A stretch of 64,000 nt of DNA from Alicycliphilus sp. UBA6560 (GCA_002434305.1 DJJU01000006.1:310001-374000); one strand, 5' to 3'; shown: positions 37,816-46,637, counted from the stretch's first letter. Translations and numbers: made by a program. The notes: generated from the sequence alone by a model not told the origin.

Positions 37816-38816
37816 GCGGCCAGACAGCCATCGCGCCGTGGATCGCCCAGCAGCGCGACCAGCTGCTGGCCCAGCGCGGCCACGCCTGGCTGCTGCACGG
37901 CCCGGCCGGCCTGGGCCAGTACGAGCTGGCGCTGGAGCTGGTGCGCGCCTGGCTGTGCGACGCGCCCACGCCCCAGGGCGCCTGCGGCCAGTGCGCCAGC
38001 TGCCACGGCATCGCCGTGCGCACCCATGCCGATCTGTGCGTGCTGATGCCCGAGACGCAGATGCTGGAGCTGGGCTGGCCCCTGCCCGAAAAGGCCCAGG
38101 CCGACATCGACGACAAGAAGCGCAAGGCGAGCCGCGAGATCCGCGTGGAAGCCATGCGCGACGCCGTGGAGTTCGCCCAGCGCACCAGCGCACGGGGCCG
38201 CGGCAAAGCGGTGCTGGTCTATCCGGCCGAGCAGATGAACCACGTGACGGCCAATGCGCTGCTGAAGACGCTGGAGGAGCCGCCCGGCGACGTGCGTTTC
38301 GTGCTGGCCACGGGCGCGGCGCACCAGCTGCTGTCCACCATCCGCAGCCGCTGCCTGGCCCACACCATGGCCTGGCCCGAGAGCGGGCAGATGCTGCAGT
38401 GGCTGGCCGGGCAGGGCGTGGAGGATGGGGCCGCACAGGCCTGGCTGCGTGCCGCCGGCGAGCGCCCGCACGAGGCGCTGGCCCTGGCGCAGTCCGCGCG
38501 CAGCCCGGCTGCCTGGGCGCTGATCCCCAAGGCACTGGCGCGAGGCGATGCCTCGGCGCTGGCCGATTTCTCCGGGCCGCAGGCCGTGGAGGTGCTGCAA
38601 AAGCTCTGCCACGACCTGCTGGCGCGCGCCCTGGGCGCCGCGCCGCGCTACTTTGCCGCCGCCGACCTGCCGCCCGCGGCCAGCGTGGCCGCGCTCACGC
38701 GCTGGTGGCGGGCCCTGGTGCAGCACGCCCGCACGGCCGACCACCCTTTCAGCGCGGGGCTGATGCTGGACGCCCTGGCAGCGCAGGCGCGCCAGGCCAT
38801 AAACTCGCGGCAGTAA
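37812..38816 (+). CDS. holB: DNA polymerase III subunit delta prime
   Basis: A 334-residue clamp-loader subunit. The nucleotide-binding loop is degenerate (LLHGPAGLGQYELALEL, with glutamine in place of the Walker lysine), as expected because delta prime does not hydrolyse ATP. The zinc module has cysteines at 49, 58, 61 and 64 (CDAPTPQGACGQCASCHG). YPAEQMNHVTANALLKTLEE (about 137-156) is the conserved sensor region, followed by the SRC motif in IRSRCLAH. The start overlaps tmk. A 266-bp inverted-repeat element separates it from pilZ, which normally follows directly. Confidence 0.93.
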   Translation: MSGQTAIAPWIAQQRDQLLAQRGHAWLLHGPAGLGQYELALELVRAWLCDAPTPQGACGQCASCHGIAVRTHADLCVLMPETQMLELGWPLPEKAQADIDDKKRKASREIRVEAMRDAVEFAQRTSARGRGKAVLVYPAEQMNHVTANALLKTLEEPPGDVRFVLATGAAHQLLSTIRSRCLAHTMAWPESGQMLQWLAGQGVEDGAAQAWLRAAGERPHEALALAQSARSPAAWALIPKALARGDASALADFSGPQAVEVLQKLCHDLLARALGAAPRYFAAADLPPAASVAALTRWWRALVQHARTADHPFSAGLMLDALAAQARQAINSRQ

Positions 38817-38832
38817 CCGATCCTGCCCCTTA

Positions 38833-39098
38833 GAGCCTGTTCAATGTCTTTTCATAGCGCCCGCAAGGCAGCAAACAGCCGCAATCAAGGCGCCCGCCGC
38901 AGCCCATGCCCGGTGCCTGGGCAAGGTGGGCAACGCGGAGTGCGGCTGTTTGCTGCCTTGCCCGAAGGGTTGCCCCGCAAAAGTGGCGCCTGCCGCGTTG
39001 CAAATCCTCGCCGGGCCACCAGCCCGGCTGCGGTTTGCGCCTTGCACTCGCCACTTTTGCGGGGCAACGGGCACTATGAAAAGACATTGAACAGGCTC
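38833..39098. mobile_element. MITE-like non-autonomous element between holB and pilZ
   Basis: A 266-bp element bounded by terminal inverted repeats beginning GAGCCTGTTCAATGTCTTTT (25 identical bases, about 31 with one mismatch: 38833-38863 and 39068-39098). It is flanked on both sides by TTA (38830-38832 and 39099-39101), a likely 3-bp target duplication. Inside are two more perfect inverted repeats: a 21-bp pair starting GCAAGGCAGCAAACAGCCGC (38863-38883 / 38941-38961) and a 19-bp pair TTGCCCCGCAAAAGTGGCG (38970-38988 / 39049-39067). There is no transposase gene; the short open frames in it are not credible. TNA duplications and such ends fit IS5-family relatives, an inference. Transcripts would fold into two long hairpins. 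Confidence 0.88.
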
Positions 39099-39127
39099 TT
39101 ACCCCCAAGCGTTGAAAGCCGCCGCCC

Positions 39128-39487
39128 ATGAGCAGTCCCTCCACCGCGCCGCGCCCGAGCGTGATGCAGCTGAACATCAAGGAAAAGGCCGCGCTGTACG
39201 CGGCCTACATTCCTTTCTTCGAGGAGGGCGGCATCTTCGTGCCCACCCAGCGCGAATACCGCCTGGGCGACGATGTGTACGTGCTGCTGACCCTGCCCGA
39301 TGATCCGCAGCGCTACCCCATCGCCGGGCGCGTGGCCTGGGTCACGCCGGCGCGGGCGGCCGGCAACCGGACGCAGGGCGTGGGCATACAGTTTCCCAAA
39401 GATGACAAGTCGCGCCAGCTGCGCCTGAAGATCGAGGAGATCCTGGGCAGCAGCCTGGGCTCGGACCGGGCCACGCAGACCATTTGA
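39128..39487 (+). CDS. pilZ: PilZ-domain protein (type IV pilus PilZ type)
   Basis: A 119-residue single PilZ domain. It is of the type IV pilus PilZ type: LNIKEKAALYAAYIPFFEEG (about residues 15-34) and GGIFVPTQREYRLGDDVYVL. The canonical cyclic-di-GMP RxxxR and DxSxxG motifs are absent or degenerate, as in PilZ proteins that act through FimX/PilB in pilus assembly. In related genomes it follows holB and precedes tatD, as here apart from the inserted element, which places its promoter or read-through transcription under the influence of that element. A terminator follows. Confidence 0.9.
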   Translation: MSSPSTAPRPSVMQLNIKEKAALYAAYIPFFEEGGIFVPTQREYRLGDDVYVLLTLPDDPQRYPIAGRVAWVTPARAAGNRTQGVGIQFPKDDKSRQLRLKIEEILGSSLGSDRATQTI

Positions 39488-39506
39488 TCCTTCGCCCCGC
39501 ACCACG

Positions 39507-39540
39507 GGCCGACCGCGCGCCGGTCGGCCTTTCGTTTTTT
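39507..39540 (+). terminator. Intrinsic terminator after pilZ
   Basis: An 8-bp stem GGCCGACC (39507-39514) / GGTCGGCC (39522-39529) with a short GC loop, then TTTCGTTTTTTT. It lies between pilZ and tatD and suggests that tatD has its own promoter or relies on read-through. Confidence 0.85.
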
Positions 39541-39554
39541 TCGCCGCCACAGCC

Positions 39555-40373
39555 ATGTTCGTCGATTCGCACTGTCACCTGAACTTTCCCGAGCTGCGCC
39601 AGGATCTGCCGCGCATCCGCCAGGCCATGGCCGAGGCGCAGGTGGATCGCGCCCTGTGCATCTGCACGACGATGGAAGAATTTGCCGACGTGCACGCTCT
39701 GGCCACCGGCCACGACAACTTCTGGGCCACCGTGGGCGTGCACCCCGACACCGAGGACATGACCGAGCCCACGGTGCAGGACTTGGTCGAACGCGCCCGC
39801 CTGCCGCGCGTGGTGGCCATCGGCGAGACGGGGCTGGACTACTACGGCATGGAAGACCGCAAGGGCGGGCGCAGCATTGCCGACCTGGAGTGGCAGCGCG
39901 AGCGTTTTCGTACTCACATCCGCGCCGCGCGCGAGGTGGGCATGCCGCTGGTCATCCACACCCGCAGCGCGTCGGATGACACGCTGGCCATCCTGCGGGA
40001 GGAGGGCGAGGACGGCACGAGCAACCGCGCCGGCGGCGTGTTTCACTGCTTCACCGAGACCGCCCAGGTGGCCCGCGCGGCGCTGGAGCTGGGCTACTAC
40101 ATCTCGTTTTCCGGCATCCTGACCTTCAAGAACGCGCAGGAGCTGCGCGATGTGGCCGCCTTCGTGCCCATGGACCGGCTCTTGATCGAGACCGACAGCC
40201 CCTACCTGGCGCCCGTGCCCTACCGCGGCAAGACCAACAGCCCGGCCTACGTGCCCTTCGTTGCGCAGCAGCTGGCGCAGATCAAGGGATTGGCGGTGGA
40301 GACGGTTGCAGATGCAACCAGCCGCAACTTCGAGCAACTCTTTTTATCGCGCGCGACGCAGGAGGCAGCATGA
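39555..40373 (+). CDS. tatD: TatD-family metal-dependent hydrolase/DNase
   Basis: A 272-residue TIM-barrel hydrolase of the TatD/YcfH family. Metal-binding residues are seen in FVDSHCHLNFP (residues 2-12), AIGETGLDYYG (Glu and Asp), VIHTRSA, FHCFTE and LIETDSPYLAPVPYRGK (about 213-229). Family members are 3'-5' exonucleases or D-aminoacyl-tRNA deacylases (YcfH-like); placing next to holB and tmk is typical of YcfH. The ankyrin gene begins within its stop codon (ATGA). Confidence 0.92.
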   Translation: MFVDSHCHLNFPELRQDLPRIRQAMAEAQVDRALCICTTMEEFADVHALATGHDNFWATVGVHPDTEDMTEPTVQDLVERARLPRVVAIGETGLDYYGMEDRKGGRSIADLEWQRERFRTHIRAAREVGMPLVIHTRSASDDTLAILREEGEDGTSNRAGGVFHCFTETAQVARAALELGYYISFSGILTFKNAQELRDVAAFVPMDRLLIETDSPYLAPVPYRGKTNSPAYVPFVAQQLAQIKGLAVETVADATSRNFEQLFLSRATQEAA

Positions 40374-41044
40374 ACACCGCGCGCCGCACCCTGCTGGCCG
40401 CCGCCCTGGCGCTGACCGCCGCCGGCTGCGCCCATGCTGGCGCCTATGACGACTTCTTCCGCGCCATCGAGCTGGACAACGGTGCGCAGGTGGCCTCGCT
40501 GCTGCGCCGCGGCTTCGATCCCAACACGCGCACCGCGAAGCGCGAGCCGGCCCTCGTCGTGGCCCTGCACAAGGACTCGGTGCAGGCAGCGGCCGTGCTG
40601 CTGCAATCGCGCGGGCTGGACGTGAACGCGCGCAACCCCAAGGGCGAGACGGCGCTGATGATGGCCGCCATACGCGGCAACCTGCCGGCCGCGCGCGCCT
40701 TGATCGCCCGCGATGCGGACGTGAACCAGCAGGGCTGGACGCCGCTGCACTACGCCGCCAGCAGCACCTCGGACGACGCACCCGCCATGGTCACGCTGCT
40801 GCTGGAGCACCACGCCTATATCGACGCCGCATCGCCCAACGGCACCACGCCGCTGATGATGGCCGTGCGCAACGGCCTGGCCGACACGGCGCGGCTGCTG
40901 GTGCGCGAGGGCGCCGACCCGACCCTGAGGAACGAGCGCGGCATGACGGCCGTGGACTTCGCCCGCCAGGCCGAGCGCGAGGACATGGTGGAGCTGGTGG
41001 CCCAGGCCATCCGGCGGCGCCAGCCCAGCCGGGGGAAATGGTAA
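40370..41044 (+). CDS. Exported ankyrin-repeat protein
   Basis: A 224-residue protein with an N-terminal signal peptide (RRTLLAAALALTAAGCAHAG; the LTAAGC context could also be a lipobox, making it a lipoprotein at Cys20). About five ankyrin repeats follow (for example NARNPKGETALMMAAIRGNL and ASPNGTTPLMMAVRNGLADT). Ankyrin repeats bind proteins; the partner is unknown. It is translationally coupled to tatD through an ATGA overlap. A palindromic repeat copy separates it from convergent msbA. Confidence 0.85.
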   Translation: MNTARRTLLAAALALTAAGCAHAGAYDDFFRAIELDNGAQVASLLRRGFDPNTRTAKREPALVVALHKDSVQAAAVLLQSRGLDVNARNPKGETALMMAAIRGNLPAARALIARDADVNQQGWTPLHYAASSTSDDAPAMVTLLLEHHAYIDAASPNGTTPLMMAVRNGLADTARLLVREGADPTLRNERGMTAVDFARQAEREDMVELVAQAIRRRQPSRGKW

Positions 41045-41065
41045 AGCCACCGACTGAAAATATCA

Positions 41066-41123
41066 GTCAAATCGGCCTCAAACGCTTGAACAACAAGCGC
41101 TGACAGCTCTCTTTTTGATAGTA
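41066..41123 (-). repeat. Short palindromic repeat, copy 10 (between convergent ankyrin gene and msbA)
   Basis: AGTCAAATCGGCCTCAAACG, then CTTGAACAACAAGCGCTGACAGCT, then TTTTTGATAG. The arms have two changes. It lies 22 bases after the ankyrin stop and adjoins the msbA stop. Confidence 0.8.
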
Positions 41124-41124
41124 A

Positions 41125-42900
41125 TCAGCCGGCCGGCCGCGCCTGCAGGCGGGCGTACAGGCCGCCCAGCGCCAGCAGTTCGCCGTGCGTGCCCTGCTCG
41201 GCGATGCGCCCGCGCTCCATGACGACCACGCGGTCGGCGTGCTCGATGGTGGACAGGCGGTGGGCGATCACCAGCGTGGTGCGCCCTCGCATCAGGCGCT
41301 GCAGGGCGTCCTGCACCAGGCGCTCGGACTCGGTGTCCAGCGCCGAGGTGGCCTCGTCCAGGATGAGGATGGGCGCGTCCTTGTACAGCGCGCGGGCGAT
41401 CGCCAGGCGCTGGCGCTGCCCGCCCGACAGCTGGGTGGCGTTATGCCCCACCACGGTGTGCATGCCCTGCGCCAGCGTGGCCACGTGCTGCGCCAGGTTG
41501 GCGGCGGCCAGGCAGTCCTGCACGCGCTGCTCGTCCACCGGCATACCCAGAGCCACGTTGGCGGCGATGCTGTCGTTGAACATCACCACGTCCTGGCTGA
41601 CCAGGGCGAACTGCGCGCGCAGCGAGGCCAGGTCCCAGTCGCGCACCGGCACGCCGTCCAGCAGCACGGCGCCGGAGGCCGGTTCCAGAAAGCGCGGCAG
41701 CAGGTTGACCAGCGTGGTCTTGCCCGCGCCTGAGGGCCCGACCAGGGCCACCACCTCGCCCGGGCGGATGGCCAGGCTCACGCCGGCCAGGGCCGGCGCG
41801 TGCGCGTCGGTGAAGGACACGTGCACGTCCTGCAGCTCGATCGCTCCTTGGGCGCGCTCGGCTCGGTGGCTGCCGCTGCTCTCGGGCTCGGCCTGGCTGA
41901 GCAGCGCCAGGCCCCGCTCCAGCGCCGCCACGCCGCGCGTGATGGGGTTGGCCACGTCCGCCATGCGGCGAATCGGCGCGATCAGCATCAGCATGGCCGC
42001 GATGAACGAGGCAAATCCGCCCACGGTCACGTCGCCCGCGCCGCTGGCGCGGCTTTGCCACAGGGCAATGCAGATCACGGCGGACAGGGCGCAGGCGGCC
42101 AGCAGCTGGGTGGTGGGCGTCATCGCCGCCGAGGAAATGGTGGACTTGATGGCCAGCTTGCGCAGTTGCTGGCTGAGCACGCCGAAGCGCCCGGCCTGCT
42201 GCTGCTGCGCGCCGTGCAGGCGCACCATGCGGTGGGCCAGCACGTTCTCCTCGACCACATAGGCCAGGTCGTCGGTGGCCTGCTGGCTGGTCTTGGTGAT
42301 GCGGTACAGGCGGCGCGACAGGGTCTTCATGATCCAGGCCACGCCCGGCACCATGACGGCCACGATCAGCGTCAGCTGCCAGTTCAGATAGATCAGGTAG
42401 CCCAGCAGCGCCACCAGCGTGAAGCCGTCGCGCGACACGCCCATGAGCGCCTGCACCAGCGCCGTGAAGCCGGCCTGCACCTCGTACACCACCGTGTTGG
42501 AGAGGGCGCTGGCCGATTGCCGGCCGAACAGCTCCATGCGCGCCACCATCAGCCGCTCGAACAGGGCCGTGCGCAGGCGCAGCATGCCCTCGTTGGCGAT
42601 GCGCGCCAGCGCGTACTGGCCGGTGAACTGCGCCACGCCGCGCACCAGGAAGACGCCGATGATGGTCACCGGCACCGCCCACAGCGGCAGCGACTGGTCG
42701 GTGAAGCCCTGGTCGAGCAGGGGCTTCAGCAGGGCAGGGATGAGCGGCTCGGTGGCGGCGCCCACCAGCGTGGCCAGCACCGCCAGGCCCCAGGCCAGTC
42801 GCTGGTGGCCAAAATACACGTGCAGGCGCTTCAGGCGCGCCAGCAGCGACGGCGCAGGCGCGGCAGGGGCCGGCGCGGCGCTATGATTCTTTTCTTGCAT
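41125..42900 (-). CDS. msbA: Lipid A export ABC transporter MsbA
   Basis: A 591-residue half-transporter with six membrane helices (about residues 35-330) and a C-terminal ATPase. The Walker A motif is GPSGAGKTT (about 386-394), the signature LSGGQRQRLAIARAL (about 488-502) and Walker B LILDEATSALD. MsbA flips lipid A core across the inner membrane. The length and the N-terminal region RLKRLHVYFGHQRLAWGLAV fit betaproteobacterial MsbA. It stands alone on the minus strand; a divergent 140-bp region leads to tolB. Together with eptA it belongs to lipopolysaccharide handling, although the two genes are far apart. Confidence 0.92.
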   Translation of the reverse strand: MQEKNHSAAPAPAAPAPSLLARLKRLHVYFGHQRLAWGLAVLATLVGAATEPLIPALLKPLLDQGFTDQSLPLWAVPVTIIGVFLVRGVAQFTGQYALARIANEGMLRLRTALFERLMVARMELFGRQSASALSNTVVYEVQAGFTALVQALMGVSRDGFTLVALLGYLIYLNWQLTLIVAVMVPGVAWIMKTLSRRLYRITKTSQQATDDLAYVVEENVLAHRMVRLHGAQQQQAGRFGVLSQQLRKLAIKSTISSAAMTPTTQLLAACALSAVICIALWQSRASGAGDVTVGGFASFIAAMLMLIAPIRRMADVANPITRGVAALERGLALLSQAEPESSGSHRAERAQGAIELQDVHVSFTDAHAPALAGVSLAIRPGEVVALVGPSGAGKTTLVNLLPRFLEPASGAVLLDGVPVRDWDLASLRAQFALVSQDVVMFNDSIAANVALGMPVDEQRVQDCLAAANLAQHVATLAQGMHTVVGHNATQLSGGQRQRLAIARALYKDAPILILDEATSALDTESERLVQDALQRLMRGRTTLVIAHRLSTIEHADRVVVMERGRIAEQGTHGELLALGGLYARLQARPAG

Positions 42901-43040
42901 GAGGGGCGGATTCTACGGACCGGCGCCGGCACAGTTTGTCACGCCACAGGCGGCCTGATGTGTAACATGACGGGCTTCGTTGTCCGGCCCCTGGCCCTTG
43001 ACGGTGCTTCATTCTTCATTCGATGGATGCCCTGACGCCC

Positions 43041-44375
43041 ATGCGCATTGACCGCTTTCCCTCTTCCCCTTCCTCCCCCCGCAGTCCCTTGTCTTCCCTC
43101 TCCTCGGCCGTGACCCGCCGCGGCGCCGCCGTGGCAATGGGCAGCGCCTGCGCCCTGCCGGCGCTGGCGCAGTTCCGGGTGGAAATCACCGGCGTCGGCC
43201 TGACGCAGCTGCCCATCGCCATCGCGCCGCTGCGCGGCGAGGCGCAGGCACCGCAGAAGATCTCGGCCATCGTTCAGGCTGACCTGGAACGCAGCGGTGG
43301 CTTCGTCGGCGTGGATGCCTCGGGTGTGGCGCTGGACGAGTCCTCCCGCCCCGACCTGGCCCTGTGGCGCCAGCGCAAAGCCGATGCGCTCAGCTCCGGC
43401 AGCATCACGCGCTTAGCGGACGGCCGCTTCGATGTGCGCTTTCGCCTGTGGGACGTGGTCAAGGCGCAGGATCTGGGCGGCCAGAGCTTCGTCGTCACCC
43501 AGGCCGATCTGCGGCTGGTGGCGCACCGCATTGCCGATTTCATCTACGAGAAGCTGACCGGCGAGCGCGGCGTGTTCTCCACGCGCATTGCCTACGTGAC
43601 CAAGGTCGGCGCGCGCTACAGCCTGTGGGTGGCCGATGCGGACGGAGAGAACGCCCAGTCCGCCCTGTCCAGCCCCGAACCCATCATCTCGCCGGCCTGG
43701 TCGCCCACGGGCGCGCAGGTGGCCTACGTGTCGTTCGAGTCGCGCAAGCCCGTGGTGTACGTGCACGACGTGGCCAGCGGCCGCCGGCGGCTGATCGCCA
43801 ACTTCCGCGGCTCCAACAGCGCGCCGGCCTGGTCGCCCGATGGCAGCCAGCTGGCTGTGACGCTGAGCCGCGACGGCGGCTCGCAGCTGTACACCATCGA
43901 CGCCGGCGGCGGCCAGCCGCGTCGGCTGATGCAAAGCAGCGGCATCGACACCGAGCCTGTCTTCTCCAGCGACGGGCGCAGCATTTACTTCGTGAGCGAC
44001 CGCGGCGGCTCGCCGCAGATCTATCGCGTGAACGCCGGCGGGGGCAACGCCGAGCGCGTGACCTTCCAGGGGTCCTACAACATTTCTCCGTCCATCAGCC
44101 CGGACGGCCAGTGGTTGGCCTACATCTCGCGCGTCGGCGGTGGCTACAAACTTCACGTCATGGACCTGAAGTCAGGCACCGTGACGGCAGTGACGGATAC
44201 CAACGCGGACGAAAATCCCAGCTTTGCGCCCAACAGCCGGCTGATCGTTTACGCCACCCAGCAGCAGGGCCGCGATGCCCTCATGACCACTACGCTGGAC
44301 GGCAAGATCAAGGCCCGCCTGGCGGGGCGGGGCGGCGACATCCGCGAGCCCGACTGGGGACCGTTCCAGAAATAA
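43041..44375 (+). CDS. tolB: Tol-Pal system translocation protein TolB
   Basis: A 444-residue periplasmic protein with an N-terminal domain and a C-terminal six-bladed beta-propeller with repeated PAWSPTGAQVAYVS, PAWSPDGSQLAVTL and PVFSSDGRSIYFVS motifs. It links Pal to the Tol inner-membrane complex during cell constriction. The signal region carries an arginine pair (VTRRGAAVAMGSACALPALA), so export may use the Tat rather than the Sec pathway. Two starts are possible, 43023 and 43041; neither has a clear ribosome binding site. A weak promoter (TTGTCA at 42936, TGTAAC at 42961) lies upstream. It is followed by pal, cpoB and tcdA. Confidence 0.94.
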   Translation: MRIDRFPSSPSSPRSPLSSLSSAVTRRGAAVAMGSACALPALAQFRVEITGVGLTQLPIAIAPLRGEAQAPQKISAIVQADLERSGGFVGVDASGVALDESSRPDLALWRQRKADALSSGSITRLADGRFDVRFRLWDVVKAQDLGGQSFVVTQADLRLVAHRIADFIYEKLTGERGVFSTRIAYVTKVGARYSLWVADADGENAQSALSSPEPIISPAWSPTGAQVAYVSFESRKPVVYVHDVASGRRRLIANFRGSNSAPAWSPDGSQLAVTLSRDGGSQLYTIDAGGGQPRRLMQSSGIDTEPVFSSDGRSIYFVSDRGGSPQIYRVNAGGGNAERVTFQGSYNISPSISPDGQWLAYISRVGGGYKLHVMDLKSGTVTAVTDTNADENPSFAPNSRLIVYATQQQGRDALMTTTLDGKIKARLAGRGGDIREPDWGPFQK

Positions 44376-44436
44376 ACAACCAGAACATTCACACCCCTTC
44401 CGTTCCACCGAACTACTGCTCTTCAGGAGAGTCCAC

Positions 44437-44985
44437 ATGCTTCAATTCCCTTTCAAACGCGTTTCCGCTGCCCTGGCCATTGCCGCTCTGATGGCTGGCT
44501 GCAGCTCCGGCGTCAAGCTCGACGATGTGCCGGTGGAGGATCGCGGTGCCACGTCTACGGCTCCCGGCTCCGGCGCCAACTCCGGCTCCACCGGCCAGAG
44601 CGGCGTCGCTCCCGTGGATCTGACCCAGTCCGGCCGTGAAGGGGAAGGCCCCGTGGGCGTCGCCCGCGTCATCTACTTCGACTTCGACAGCTTCGTGGTC
44701 AAGCCTGAATTCCAGTCCGCACTGGACCAGCATGCTCGCTTCCTGAAGAGCTCGTCGGCCCGCAAGGTCATGATCGAGGGCCACACCGACGAGCGCGGCG
44801 GCCGCGAATACAACCTGGCCCTGGGCCAAAAGCGCGCTGAGGCAGTTCGCCGTTCGCTGGCGCTGCTGGGCGTGCCCGACACACAGATGGAAGCCGTGAG
44901 CTTCGGCAAGGAAAAGCCCGCTGCAGTGGGCCATAGCGAGGACGCGCACGCGCAAAACCGCCGCGCCGAGCTGTCGTACCGCTGA
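44437..44985 (+). CDS. pal: Peptidoglycan-associated lipoprotein Pal
   Basis: A 182-residue outer-membrane lipoprotein. The lipobox is ALMAGC, with the lipidated Cys22 followed by SSG. A Ser/Gly/Thr-rich linker leads to the OmpA-like peptidoglycan-binding domain: VIYFDFDSFVVKPEFQSALD, GHTDERGGREYNLALGQKRA (about 112-131) and ENRRAEL-like QNRRAELSYR at the end. AGGAGAG lies 6 bases before the ATG. The next gene, cpoB, starts in its stop codon (TGATG). Confidence 0.96.
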   Translation: MLQFPFKRVSAALAIAALMAGCSSGVKLDDVPVEDRGATSTAPGSGANSGSTGQSGVAPVDLTQSGREGEGPVGVARVIYFDFDSFVVKPEFQSALDQHARFLKSSSARKVMIEGHTDERGGREYNLALGQKRAEAVRRSLALLGVPDTQMEAVSFGKEKPAAVGHSEDAHAQNRRAELSYR

Positions 44986-45776
44986 TGGCAGCGCCCTGGC
45001 AAACCTCGCGGCGCCCGCGCGCCGCGGCCCTGGCCGCCGTTTTCGCGGCCACGCTGGCGTGGGCCGGGCCCAGTTACGCCCTGTTCGAGGATGACGAGGC
45101 GCGCCGCGCCATCCTGGAGCTGCGCCAGCGTGTCGACGCGCTGACGCAGGCCAGCCAGCGCGCGGGCGAGCGTTCCGGCGACGAGGTCTCGCAGCTGCGC
45201 CGCAGCCTGCTGGACCTGCAGTCGCAGATCGAGGCCCTGCGCACTGAACAGGCCATGCTGCGTGGCCAGAACGAACAGTTGATGCGCGACGTGGGCGAGC
45301 TGCAGCGGCGGCAAAAGGACATGGCCCAGGGCGTCGACGAGCGTCTGCGCCAGTTCGAGCCCACCAAGGTCACGGTGGATGGCCGGGAGTTCCAGGCCGA
45401 TCCGGCGGAGAAGCGCGACTTCGAAGCCGCCCTGGCGATCTTCCGCGCCGGCCGCTTTGCCGATTCGGTGCCGGCGTTCGGGTCCTTCCTGCGGCAATAC
45501 CCGCAGTCGGGCTACGCTCCATCGGCACGCTTTTGGCTGGGCAATGCCCAATACGCCACGCGCGACTACAAGGAGGCGATCAACAACTTCAAGGCCTTGC
45601 TTGCGGCTGCGCCTGATCATGCGCGCGCCCCGGAGGCAGCCCTGTCGATCGCCAATTGCCAGATCGAGCTGAAGGACACGCGCGCTGCGCGCAAGACGCT
45701 GGAAGACCTCATCCGCACCTACCCGCAGTCCGAGGCCGCAACCGCTGCCAAGGAGCGGCTGGCACGGCTGAAGTGA
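44985..45776 (+). CDS. cpoB: Cell division coordinator CpoB (YbgF)
   Basis: A 263-residue periplasmic protein. A signal peptide (about residues 8-27, AAALAAVFAATLAWAGPSYA) is followed by a coiled coil (about 30-115, with heptads such as ILELRQRVDALTQASQRA) and a C-terminal TPR domain (about 140-260, with FWLGNAQYATRDYKEAINNF). CpoB coordinates outer-membrane constriction with PBP1B and TolA. It overlaps pal at TGATG and tcdA at GTGA, so the four genes are one transcription unit. Confidence 0.93.
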   Translation: MAAPWQTSRRPRAAALAAVFAATLAWAGPSYALFEDDEARRAILELRQRVDALTQASQRAGERSGDEVSQLRRSLLDLQSQIEALRTEQAMLRGQNEQLMRDVGELQRRQKDMAQGVDERLRQFEPTKVTVDGREFQADPAEKRDFEAALAIFRAGRFADSVPAFGSFLRQYPQSGYAPSARFWLGNAQYATRDYKEAINNFKALLAAAPDHARAPEAALSIANCQIELKDTRAARKTLEDLIRTYPQSEAATAAKERLARLK

Positions 45777-46576
45777 GTGGACTGGCCCTGCCCCTTCCCA
45801 TCCTGTCCGACGAAGCGGATGCCGAGCGCCGCTTCGGCGGGCTGGCACGCCTGTACGGAGTAGCGGGCGCTGCTGCCATTCGCCGTGCTCACGTCGCCGT
45901 GGTCGGCATAGGCGGCGTGGGCTCCTGGGCGGCCGAGGCCTTGGCTCGCAGCGGCGTTGCACAACTGACGCTGATCGACCTGGACCACGTGGCGGAATCC
46001 AACGTCAACCGCCAGGTGCATGCCCTGTCCACCACGCTGGGCCAGTCCAAGGTACAGGCCATGGCCGAGCGCATTGCGCTCATCCACCCGGGCTGCCGGG
46101 TGCATGGTGTGGAGGACTTCGCCGAACCCGGCAACTGGCCGGCCATTCTGCCGCCGGGCGTGCAGGCCGTCATTGACGCCTGCGACCAGGTGAAGGCCAA
46201 GACGGCCATGGCCGCCTGGGCTTTGAAAACGCGTATGCCCTTCCTCACCGTAGGAGCTGCCGGCGGCAAGCGCCACGGCCACCGGGTGGAGGTGGGCGAC
46301 CTGGCCGAAACCACCCATGACCCGCTGCTGGCCCAGCTACGCTACCGCCTGCGCCGCGAGCATGGCGCGGCACAAGGCGGCAAGCGCATCGGAGTGACCT
46401 GCGTCTTCAGCCGCGAAGCCGTGGCGCCGCCGCATGCCTCGTGCGAGCTGGACGCTGGCGATGGAACGCTGAACTGTCACGGCTACGGCTCCACCGTCGC
46501 TGTCACGGCTAGCTTCGGCCTGTGCGCGGCCGGCTGGCTGCTGGATCGCATCGCCCTGTCCGCCCCGGCGGCATAA
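45773..46576 (+). CDS. tcdA: tRNA threonylcarbamoyladenosine dehydratase TcdA (CsdL)
   Basis: A 267-residue ThiF/E1-like enzyme that uses ATP to convert t6A37 of tRNA to its cyclic form ct6A. The nucleotide-binding loop is VAVVGIGGVGSWAAEALARS (about residues 42-61), followed by TLIDLDHVAESNVNRQ with the adenylation aspartate and arginine, and VIDACDQVKAK. Start is GTG at 45773, overlapping the cpoB stop. It is the last gene of the tolB-pal-cpoB-tcdA unit; a hairpin follows, then tRNA-Lys. The proximity of a tRNA-modifying gene and a tRNA is probably coincidental. Confidence 0.92.
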   Translation: MSGLALPLPILSDEADAERRFGGLARLYGVAGAAAIRRAHVAVVGIGGVGSWAAEALARSGVAQLTLIDLDHVAESNVNRQVHALSTTLGQSKVQAMAERIALIHPGCRVHGVEDFAEPGNWPAILPPGVQAVIDACDQVKAKTAMAAWALKTRMPFLTVGAAGGKRHGHRVEVGDLAETTHDPLLAQLRYRLRREHGAAQGGKRIGVTCVFSREAVAPPHASCELDAGDGTLNCHGYGSTVAVTASFGLCAAGWLLDRIALSAPAA

Positions 46577-46593
46577 AAAAGCAAGCTATACTC

Positions 46594-46624
46594 CAAGGCT
46601 TCGCTGGAGCTGCAGCGAGCCTTG
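46594..46624 (+). terminator. Hairpin after tcdA
   Basis: A stem CAAGGCTTCGCTG (46594-46606) / CAGCGAGCCTTG (46613-46624) with one bulged base and a 6-base loop, followed by TTAAATAGG. It has no strong U tract, so it may be a weak terminator or part of a leader for the tRNA. Confidence 0.45.
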
Positions 46625-46637
46625 TTAAATAGGCCGT

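Noticed and set aside
38844..39131. Short open frames within the inverted-repeat element
   Set aside because: They follow the symmetry of the element on both strands and have no ribosome binding sites; the element appears to be non-coding.
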